Source: Halobacteriovorax sp. (GTDB lineage Bacteria; Bdellovibrionota; Bacteriovoracia; Bacteriovoracales; Bacteriovoracaceae). Taken from it: 64,000 nt of DNA. The notes below the pieces were generated by a model that saw only the letters and a program-made list of their open reading frames with translations, ran no database searches and had not been told where the DNA came from. Within the stretch, counting starts at the first letter, position 1. Every line of letters starts with the position of its first letter. The stretch is from the NCBI GenBank assembly GCA_002720865.1, contig PBIO01000031.1, forward strand, positions 124,001 to 188,000, written 5' to 3'. The translations under genes were made by a program, and so were the position numbers. This document shows, in pieces, positions 52,273-60,700 of the stretch.

Positions 52273-53703
52273 TTATCCTATTGAATTCTCTAATTTTAGT
52301 TCTAATAATTTTACAGCTTCTACACTGAACTCTAGAGGAAGCTCTTTAAAAACTTGGCTACAGAAACCATTAACAATCATAGAGATACATTTTTCCATAT
52401 CCATTCCTCTTGATTGCAAATAAAAAAGTTGATCTTCGCTAATCTTTGTCGTCGAAGCTTCGTGTTCTACTGTTGCCGTATTATTTTTCACGTCAATATA
52501 GGGGAAAGTATTTGCGCTACAAGCAGCTCCAACAAGCATGGAGTCACACTGAGAATAGTTTTTAGCTCCATCTGCTGAAGGCATAATCTTAACAAGTCCT
52601 CGGTAGTTATTCTCACTTTCTTCAGCGGATATACCTTTGGAGATAATGGTACTTTTGGTGTTCTTACCGATATGAACCATCTTCGTTCCGGTATCGGCCT
52701 GCATCTTATGATTTGTTAAGGCCACAGAGTAAAACGAGCCTTGAGAGTTATCTCCGATTAGATTACAACCAGGATATTTCCAAGTAATTGCAGAGCCGGC
52801 CTCAACCTGAGTCCAACTTATATTTGAGTTCTTACCTAGGCAGTTTCCTCTCTTTGTTACAAAATTATAAATCCCACCCTTTCCGTCTTTATCTCCGGCA
52901 TACCAGTTTTGAACTGTAGAGTAGCGTATTGTGGCATCATCTAGAGCTACAAGCTCAACAATGGCCGCATGCAACTGATTTTCATCTCTTTGAGGGGCAG
53001 TACAGCCCTCTAGGTAATTTACAAAACTTCCTTCGTCCGCAACAACTAAGGTTCTTTCAAACTGACCAGTCTCTTTGGCATTTATTCTAAAGTAAGTAGA
53101 AAGATCCATAGGGCAGGTGACACCTTTTGGAATATAAACAAAGGAGCCATCGGAAAAAACGGCGCAATTTAAGGCCGCATAAAAATTGTCCGTATAGGGA
53201 ACAACTGTTCCTAAGTATTTTTTTACAAGTTCTGGGTGATCCTTAACCGCTTCGCTGATAGAACAAAAAATAACTCCGACCTTTTCAAGATCTTCCTTGT
53301 AGGTGGTGGCAACAGATACTGAGTCAAAAACCGCATCTACTGCAACTCCAGATATTCTTTTTTGTTCCCCGAGAGGAATTCCCAGTTTTTCAAAAGTAGC
53401 TAATAGCTCAGGATCAACTTCTTCTAAGCTTGAGAGTTCAGGCTTTTTCTTAGGAGCAGAATAATAATAAAGATCTTCAAAATCGATGGCTGGAATATCA
53501 AGCTTGGCCCAGTTGGGATGCTTTAAAGTTTTCCAATGACGAAAGGCCTTTAGTCTATAATCGAGAAGCCACTCAGGTTCCTCTTTTTTCGCACTAATCC
53601 TTCTAACGATATCTTCGTTGAGTCCTTTAGGAAAATCTTCCGTCTCTATATCCGTATAGAATCCATATTTGTATTCGCTACCTTGAAGGTCGCTCTGGCT
53701 CAT
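52273..53703 (-). CDS. sufB: Fe-S assembly scaffold SufB
   Basis: 476 residues. Motifs: [31 protein letters not shown]-like [53 protein letters not shown] and [38 protein letters not shown]. These are the SufB hallmarks, including the C-terminal Glu/His ligands. It builds new clusters with SufC and SufD. The ATG overlaps the Rrf2 regulator stop by four bases. Confidence 0.97.
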   Translation of the reverse strand: MSQSDLQGSEYKYGFYTDIETEDFPKGLNEDIVRRISAKKEEPEWLLDYRLKAFRHWKTLKHPNWAKLDIPAIDFEDLYYYSAPKKKPELSSLEEVDPELLATFEKLGIPLGEQKRISGVAVDAVFDSVSVATTYKEDLEKVGVIFCSISEAVKDHPELVKKYLGTVVPYTDNFYAALNCAVFSDGSFVYIPKGVTCPMDLSTYFRINAKETGQFERTLVVADEGSFVNYLEGCTAPQRDENQLHAAIVELVALDDATIRYSTVQNWYAGDKDGKGGIYNFVTKRGNCLGKNSNISWTQVEAGSAITWKYPGCNLIGDNSQGSFYSVALTNHKMQADTGTKMVHIGKNTKSTIISKGISAEESENNYRGLVKIMPSADGAKNYSQCDSMLVGAACSANTFPYIDVKNNTATVEHEASTTKISEDQLFYLQSRGMDMEKCISMIVNGFCSQVFKELPLEFSVEAVKLLELKLENSIG

Positions 53704-54146
53704 ACTTCCATCCTTTCACCAAATTCAATTGGGTCTTTATCATCAAAAAGTAATTCTTTTAGAGAAAGACTTTCTAAATAGGCATTTAGTTTTTTGTTTA
53801 ATTGTTCAAGTGGGTCAACAATATTGCAGTTGGTATAAAGCTCGCAGACTTCACCTTTAGAGTTATGACAAAACTGTCCTTCCTCTTTTCCTTCAACCAT
53901 TCTTGCTAATTGCATATAAGTGATCTCATCAAGGCTTTTTTCTAGATGATAGCCACCTCGAATTCCTTTAACAGAATTTAAAAGACCACGGGTGTTCATC
54001 GTTTGAAGAACTTTCGCCGTCGTATCAAAAGGAACATTAAAATGTTCGCAAATTTCACGGGCACTAGTTAGATTGCCAACTGGCTTGCTGGCCATAAACT
54101 TTAGGGCCATAAGTGCATATTCCACTTTGCGATTGATCTTAAGCAT
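53700..54146 (-). CDS. Rrf2-family regulator of the suf operon
   Basis: 148 residues: winged helix-turn-helix ([61 protein letters not shown]), then three cysteines as C-x7-C-x5-C ([16 protein letters not shown], about 96-112). IscR uses three similarly placed Cys to bind a [2Fe-2S] cluster, with different spacing; SufR-type relatives differ too. It is the first gene of the operon and overlaps sufB, so it presumably senses cluster status and represses its own operon. Half-sites in the promoter region support this. Confidence 0.92.
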   Translation of the reverse strand: MLKINRKVEYALMALKFMASKPVGNLTSAREICEHFNVPFDTTAKVLQTMNTRGLLNSVKGIRGGYHLEKSLDEITYMQLARMVEGKEEGQFCHNSKGEVCELYTNCNIVDPLEQLNKKLNAYLESLSLKELLFDDKDPIEFGERMEV

Positions 54147-54203
54147 GCGCTTTTCCTTATAAATTCAAGGGCTTCTAATTACCTTAAAAGGGGGCAAAAA
54201 GAA

Positions 54204-54255
54204 ACCTATTTAAGGGAAGTATAACATAAATAGGTCATTTTTTAACCTATTTTAA
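54204..54255 (-). promoter_or_regulatory. suf promoter with three ACCTATTT half-sites
   Basis: ACCTATTTA (54204-54212) and TAAATAGGT (54227-54235) form a 9-bp inverted repeat with a 14-base gap. A third copy, AACCTATTTTAA, follows at 54244-54255. On the minus strand a -10-like TATACT (54219-54224) lies inside the inverted repeat, so a protein bound to the half-sites would block the suf promoter. The likely binder is the Rrf2 protein encoded first in the operon (inference). Confidence 0.6.
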
Positions 54256-54357
54256 GTTGCTGAAATTACTTGAGTTGTCTAGCTGATGTATTATAGACAT
54301 TAGTTAACCGACTATAAAGGTAAGGTTTTGGCTACATAATGCCGATAACTAATTGAG

Positions 54358-56373
54358 ATGAATAGAAGCAGATTGAAATCATTTATATTCCTTTTAATTG
54401 GATTTTATCCATTAGTGGCGTTTTCTTGCCCAAAAGGTGTTGATGAGTTTGGAAGGATTGTTGAAAGAGAGATCGACAATAATCTAGAAGCTCAGGTTGA
54501 TGCAGTTACTTCAGCTCAAATTGGAGTTAATAATGAGGCGAAATTGGGGGTGGCCGGAGCTGGCTCTCAAGATTCAAGAATTGCAGCCTTTGATGTGGAT
54601 ACTGTCGATGAAATTCATATGGTTGAAAGAGAAATCAATGCAGCGGCAACGGCCAGTACACAAGATACAAAACTGTTTAAGCCAGATCTGGACTCAGTAG
54701 ATGAGTTAGAAAAAGCAGATAGAAAATTTTTAAAATATAAAAGAGAAATTAAAACCTCTGATGAGGTTGTAGCCGAAGCCACTCGAAAAAAGCTTCCAGT
54801 TGATAGTGCCGAGTACCGATCTCAGATTAGATCTAAACCTTCGGTTGAAAGATTTAAATCAAAGTATGCAAAGAGTCAGCTCGAGTTTGAAAATAGAAGG
54901 TTTATTAGCGAGATTGGAAAAACGCCTCCAGGAAAGAAGTCCGTTTATTTCGATGTGGAAAATTCTGTTTTAAAAGATTTGAACGATAATATTTTTGAAT
55001 CAAAAGACTTAGGAGATGCGGCCGGTAATCTATTTAATAGTATTTTATACGGGAAGATAAAGTCCGATCCAAAACTAGCAACCAGGTTAGACGGCAAGTA
55101 TCGAGATTTTAAATCTATGCGATTTCGTTTTCTTTTAGATGAAGGAGAGGATGCTACGGCTCTTAATAATGCACTTAAAAAGGCTTACGGGGAAGCCGCT
55201 GCTGAGTTTGAAGTTAAACTTTCAGCTACAGGTCTAAAGGAATTATGGGCGACTCGCTCAGGGCAAACCGGAAATCCAAGAAAATGGTTTTTAGCGGGAA
55301 CCGGATCTAATCCACTAGAAGCTAATATGGCAGCGAGACAAGCTAGGGGCATGCTTGAAGAAATGGGAACTTCTAATCGACTTGTTGAGTATGCTTCAAG
55401 GGTTGATAGCCTATCAAAAGATATAAAAGACTTAGAGAAAATAAGAACTTTATTATCAAGAATGCCAGAACTTAAAAAAGCTGGTGTTTTAGTTGATTCA
55501 GGAAATGGTAAATTTATCCTCTCAAAAGATATGATTGGAATTTTAAGAAAAACAAAACGGGGAGACTTTTCAAGCTTAAAAGATTACCGAAAAGCTATAA
55601 GAAAACAGGCGAGGGGATTGTTTGGAGTAAAGCTAGATAAGGTTGCCATCGATGGGATGACTAAATATTTTGAAGGGGTGGATGCCCTAAGCCCTCCACT
55701 TTTTATACGAAGTAGAAATGGAATTGACTTAAGCTCTGCAAATAGCGGATTAGTCTCGGTTGATTTTACTGGGGTTGGTGTTGATAATGCTTTTGAGGCA
55801 ATGAATGGTCTTTTAAAAGCGACTACTGAAGGGGCCGGTAATAAAAAATTGGTTGAAGGCGCCCTAAAGAGTATTGATGATCATGTTGAAAATGTTACGG
55901 AATCAATGAATAGGTCAAAACGCGCCTTCAACGACGGAACTCAGCATGTTTCAGGAGCTGAAAAACCAGCCGTTTTCTCTGGTGATGATGGAATGTACTT
56001 TCCTGATAAGCCTTGGACCAGATCAGAAAAACAAAAACTAGTCGATAAACTTGGAGGTGAAGATCCTTCTAAGTACCGTGTGACTTTTGTTGAAACCAAA
56101 TATAAGAATGGAAAACCAATTCCAGCTGACCTTAGGTCTGAATATATTGTTAAGGCTGAAAAAGTTGAAAAGGCCATCCGTAAGGCCGTTACAGGATTAG
56201 GGGAGGGGCAAATTTCCCCTGAACGAGCCAGAGAAATGATGATCGCCATTGAGTACAAACCTGCCCAGGCCGGTAAATCTGACTGGGATATTTTATTTGG
56301 TGGAAAAATTAATCATCACGAGCAAACGATCCTTCGAAGATCGCTTGAGGCCATTATTGAAGCAGATCACTAA
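54358..56373 (+). CDS. large exported helical protein of unknown family
   Basis: 671 residues. The N-terminus (MNRSRLKSFIFLLIGFYPLVAFSC) is a signal peptide; whether Cys is acylated is unclear because the lipobox is poor (AFSC). The body is mostly alpha-helical and Lys/Glu/Asp-rich. It holds an acidic repeat-like start (VDTVDEIHMVEREI, LDSVDELEKADRKF), a SVYFDVENSVLKDLNDNIFESKDLGD segment and a compact C-terminal region (from about 545) with MYFPDKPWTRSEKQ and SDWDILFGGKINHHE. No known domain was recognised. It lies upstream of a rhomboid protease and a giant exported protein on the same strand. Its stop shares TA with the convergent gene (56370-56373). Confidence 0.7.
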   Translation: MNRSRLKSFIFLLIGFYPLVAFSCPKGVDEFGRIVEREIDNNLEAQVDAVTSAQIGVNNEAKLGVAGAGSQDSRIAAFDVDTVDEIHMVEREINAAATASTQDTKLFKPDLDSVDELEKADRKFLKYKREIKTSDEVVAEATRKKLPVDSAEYRSQIRSKPSVERFKSKYAKSQLEFENRRFISEIGKTPPGKKSVYFDVENSVLKDLNDNIFESKDLGDAAGNLFNSILYGKIKSDPKLATRLDGKYRDFKSMRFRFLLDEGEDATALNNALKKAYGEAAAEFEVKLSATGLKELWATRSGQTGNPRKWFLAGTGSNPLEANMAARQARGMLEEMGTSNRLVEYASRVDSLSKDIKDLEKIRTLLSRMPELKKAGVLVDSGNGKFILSKDMIGILRKTKRGDFSSLKDYRKAIRKQARGLFGVKLDKVAIDGMTKYFEGVDALSPPLFIRSRNGIDLSSANSGLVSVDFTGVGVDNAFEAMNGLLKATTEGAGNKKLVEGALKSIDDHVENVTESMNRSKRAFNDGTQHVSGAEKPAVFSGDDGMYFPDKPWTRSEKQKLVDKLGGEDPSKYRVTFVETKYKNGKPIPADLRSEYIVKAEKVEKAIRKAVTGLGEGQISPERAREMMIAIEYKPAQAGKSDWDILFGGKINHHEQTILRRSLEAIIEADH

Positions 56374-56624
56374 GCAGCTTCAGTAACACCTTCTTCTAAT
56401 GCGTTCTTGTATTGATACCAAAGATGATCAAGCTCATGGTCTTTATGAGTTTCAATTAGACCCAGTATGACATAATCTTCAGCTTCTTCTTGAGTAAGAT
56501 GTGGAGTATGTTCTTTTTGCAAGCGGTACATATCTTGAAGATCTTCTTTAGGCGTTTTCGTCTTTAAAAGGGTAGAAACTCTTTGCTCAATTTTTAATAA
56601 TAAACTTTGGTTACTTGTTGCCAT
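56370..56624 (-). CDS. small acidic helical protein, unknown
   Basis: 84 residues from the ATG at 56624, chosen because GGAGG lies six bases upstream. A longer frame starting 39 bases earlier has no such site. The sequence is soluble and helical, with an acidic His-rich middle (QKEHTPHLTQEEAEDYVILGLIETHKDHELDHLWYQYK). No domain recognised. It lies between two plus-strand genes. Confidence 0.65.
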   Translation of the reverse strand: MATSNQSLLLKIEQRVSTLLKTKTPKEDLQDMYRLQKEHTPHLTQEEAEDYVILGLIETHKDHELDHLWYQYKNALEEGVTEAA

Positions 56625-56715
56625 AAAAATCCTCCGAATTACCTTTACCTTTTCGAGTGCCAAGATAATTTCTTTAGGAATTGCGAAAGCATTTCCACAC
56701 CTATAATCTTAACTG

Positions 56716-57636
56716 ATGAATGAATTTGATAACATGATAAAAATTGGAGAGTTAGCGGATAAAAAAATAACCGAGGAAATTGTATCGGAAATGCTTAAAA
56801 GGAATATTCATCTTGAAAAAGTGTATGATTCGCAAAATCAGATGTTTGTCCTGTATGCCCGAGACGAAGAGTCGGCAACCGTGGCCTTTGATTATTATAG
56901 AGTTAAGGTCGGCTTTGCACCTCCGCCTAAGCCATTACCTAAAGAGTGGGAAAGTATAAAGAACGCTCCTCTTGGAAAATTAACCATCGTCTTTTTAGCA
57001 ATTAGTCTTTTTGTTTACGGGAGTCGCCTTTTTATGGGGGATAGCCTATTTGAACTTTTTTTCATGTCAAATAATCAAAATGGAGAGTTAACGGAGATAA
57101 AGAATGGAGAGTACTGGAGGCTTTTTACACCGGTTTTTTTACATTTTAATCTTCTGCATATTCTTTTCAATGGAATGTGGATGAAGGACCTAGGAAGTTT
57201 GATTGAGCATCATAAGGGAATGCTTTTTTACTTAGTTTTGATTCTTGTTTCCGGGCTTCTGTCTAACCTTGGGCAGTTCTATGTTAAAGGTCCTTTTTTC
57301 GGAGGTCTCTCTGGGATTGTTTACGCACTCTTAGGTTTTATCTGGATGAACAAAAGGTTTTTTCCAAAGGTCAGTTATTCATTACCAAGAAATGATGTAC
57401 TCCTTATGATCGGTTGGTTTTTCTTTTGTTTTACAGGGCTGCTAGGTCCCATTGCCAACACGGCTCATGGCATAGGTCTGGCCATTGGAATGATCTTCGG
57501 GGTTTTTAGTGGAAGTATAAGTGCTAAAACTTTTAATCCCGTATTAATGCTAGGCTTTTGCCTTTTGGCCTTGGCCTTTGGGGCAGGGACCTTTGCCTTT
57601 GAATTCTTCATTTTACCAATGATTTCAGCATCTTAA
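56716..57636 (+). CDS. rhomboid intramembrane serine protease
   Basis: 306 residues. A cytoplasmic N-terminal domain (1-80) like that of GlpG precedes six membrane helices. Catalytic features: HFNLLHILFN (143-152), GGLSGIVYALLGF with Ser199 in GLSG, and NTAHGIGLAIG with His251. The Ser-His dyad is intact, so it should cleave single-span membrane proteins near their extracellular side. Natural substrates are unknown. It is flanked by two large exported proteins, one of them starting 92 bases downstream, which are candidate partners (inference). Confidence 0.92.
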   Translation: MNEFDNMIKIGELADKKITEEIVSEMLKRNIHLEKVYDSQNQMFVLYARDEESATVAFDYYRVKVGFAPPPKPLPKEWESIKNAPLGKLTIVFLAISLFVYGSRLFMGDSLFELFFMSNNQNGELTEIKNGEYWRLFTPVFLHFNLLHILFNGMWMKDLGSLIEHHKGMLFYLVLILVSGLLSNLGQFYVKGPFFGGLSGIVYALLGFIWMNKRFFPKVSYSLPRNDVLLMIGWFFFCFTGLLGPIANTAHGIGLAIGMIFGVFSGSISAKTFNPVLMLGFCLLALAFGAGTFAFEFFILPMISAS

Positions 57637-57728
57637 TTTATAAATAGCCTCTTTAGGTTTAGCTCTACTTTACCGATAAGTTATGGAGCTATAGAGAGGT
57701 AGTTATAAATTTTAATTCTCTAATTTTA

Positions 57729-60700
57729 TTGATGACCGTGGTCTGGGGTTTGCTGTTTAGTAACAATGTTGTTGCTGGGCAGAGATATACACTAGAGGCT
57801 CAAAAGCATGACGTCGCTTCAAACACTTCAACTGCTATTTATTTTGATAATCAGGAACAGCGAATCGTAAAGAAAACCTTTCAATGGTCAAAGGAATTTG
57901 AACGTAGAAGAAGGGAGTCTAATAGGGAGAAGTTTAACTTTCCGGCAGTCTCTTCGAACCTCTCAAATGTTTCACCTAAAACTCTAGATGCTCACAACGT
58001 AAAAGTAAGCTACGAACACCATAGCCTGTATCAACCAGGTGATAGAAACAGGACTTCTAATTCTATAAAAAATATCCTGGGCTCAAAAACCGCAGCCAAT
58101 AGTTTTGTCCGAAGAATGGAAGCAAGGGTTGATAAATCAGATAATCAGTATGTCCTCGTTCAAAAAGGCTCTAGCGGAAAAGGAAGCCGGGCAAAAGATA
58201 TTGCGGTTTATTATAATAAAGAAAGAGGCGAGTTTGTTACAAAAACAATAAAAAGAAAACGCAGTAATAGTCCTGCCTTTAATTTTCCTTCTTCTATAGC
58301 TAGACCAGCCATTCTAAACCCTTCTACGAAAGACAATTTTTACAAATTGGAAGAAAGCGATAGTTACTGGGCTAAAACTCCTAACCAATTTGCAAAAGCC
58401 CTTTCAAGGATTAGAGGAGATTTCAACTCAGCAAATGTGACTTTTGATAAAGGGAAATTTCAAGGTGCATTTGAGCAGATGAAAAAGATAAGAAGCGGAG
58501 ATGTTCTGATTAAAGAGCAGTATAAAGGTGATAAATTGTACCGCGTTTATTATAACTACGATCGAAATGAAATGATGGTTCAGGAAATGGACCTAGACCG
58601 AAAGGACCGTAGTAAGATTAAAAAACTAAGTGAAACAGTTTATGATCTAACTACCGATTATGGTTATCAAGGTGCAAGAAACGCGTTGGTAAGCAGTAAA
58701 GTCATTGGAGAAGGCGAGCTCGACTCTTTTAGGGGAGCTCAAATTACCGCCTGCCGGGATGTTTTGGAAAGTCATATCCTTCCCGATTTAACGGACTTTG
58801 AAAATATCACTGATGCCCTATGGGATCGACATCTGCACCAAGCAGTTGCAAGTGAAGCAATCAAGGGACCGAATAGAAGCATGTTTCTTGAGCTAAACCT
58901 CTTAGATAAGCCAAGAAGAGTAAAAGTCTTTTTAGATGCCAAGGGACAAGTGGCGCGAGTTGAATGGGTAGGGATGACTCCGGAAGAGGCTGAGAAAGAA
59001 GGTTTAAAACTTGATTTTAAAACGGATGAAGATGGACAAAGAAATTATCTTATCTCTACAAATTACCCGGACAAAGAATCATTTGATCCTATTATGGGAA
59101 TTAATGCCGACAATATTAGAGTTGAAAAAGGAATTCTAAAAGGAAACTTGGCCGTCTTTGTTAAAGGTAAGAAAAGTGGAGAATTTGAATATAATGAATT
59201 TGAAAAAAGTGTCTTTCCTTTTGAATTAGATGAACAAAGAAGAGGAATCGCTAAAATTGAGAAACGTCAAAGATTAGATGGTAGCGCAAAGAACTACTAC
59301 GATATTGACGCTCCTTATGAAGATGGTTCTGGAGGAATTAAAAATGGATTCTTTAAATTATTCTTCTCAAAAGACGGAAGGCGGGAATTCGTAAGAGATA
59401 CCATATACGAAAATGCTACAGAGACCTTAAGTGGGCCAGACTATAATCACCTTATTACAAACAGAGAAGTTTGGACTATCTCTGATCGGATTTCTCATCA
59501 GCTAGGGAAAAAGACTGGCAACTATACAAGTTCTGTTACAGACATTACAGCAAGAGGAGCGGAGCTTGCATACGCTGCTTTTGGAGATGAGATTTTATTA
59601 AGAGTCATAAAAGAGATGTTACCAGAGGAATCTGATGCAGCTATAAATAGTGTTGTCCTAAATGTTACAGAAGCTTTTAAAGAATGTTTGGCAAGAGCAG
59701 GGAACAGTAGAAACAAAAAGGTTGCCGATCAGTGTATGGAAATTTTTAAAACGGAAGCTCCAATCTATGTAGGTAAAGAAGTTCTTCTTTTAAAACTTAG
59801 GCAAAATCAGTTAGGAGATTTTGAGGCAGAAGCGAATAAAATATATATGGCCTGTATAAAGGAAAACTACCGGCCATCGGCAAGCCAGCCAGATTCTACT
59901 AATAAGATTAAAGGCTGTTTATATCAAGCCTTTATGGAAACTATTGATAAGGCCATGGGGCCAACTTTAGATAAAGAAGTTGATAAGATAGTAAAAGATA
60001 AAGGTTATAATTTTAAATTATCCGCATCTGAAAAAGATGGGCTCCTCAAGGGAGTGAAGTCCTGCTTTAAATCAAAAAAACTACAATCAGATGGTCTTTT
60101 TGGAACCAAATATAATTTTCAAAAACTAGAAAAGATGGAGCCGACTGAGTTTGAACAAAACTTAATGGGTTGTGTAACAGAGATTAAAGTTGGAACGGGA
60201 AGAATTGTAGTTGATAAAATTCTAGGAATTGAACTTGATAAACAAGACTTAACTCCAGATATAAAGGCAGCCGCTCAACAAAAAGCTCTCACTCAGGGTT
60301 ATGAAGCCTGTGTTAAAAAGCAGGATGAGATTGTGAACGAGTTTGTTTCTAAAATGAAGCCAACTCCAAAGTCTGCACCAAAGCCAGGACAGCCAATAAA
60401 ACCCACGGCTAAAACTGAAAAAATGGTTAAAGTTCCGACGATTGAACCAGGTGAGTGTGCAAACTTAGTCATGAATAGAACTTTATCCATTGTCGTTCCT
60501 GAAATGGTTAAAAAGGCTATCGGAGCAGATTTCTATACTCTTCTGTCTAAAGATCCCGAAACAATGCCTCAATTTCTGATTTGTTTTGATAGGGAAGAAA
60601 AACGTCTACTTGATGAACTTCCTTATATATTAAAAACGGAAGCTGGGCTTGATGTTAAAACAAAAGAAAAGAATGCCAAAGCTAGGGCGCAAAGAGCAGA

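Noticed and set aside
55941-56258. 105-codon minus-strand ORF inside the 671-residue gene
   Set aside because: Antisense shadow of a Lys/Glu-rich frame, with typical Ser/Leu-rich composition of such shadows.
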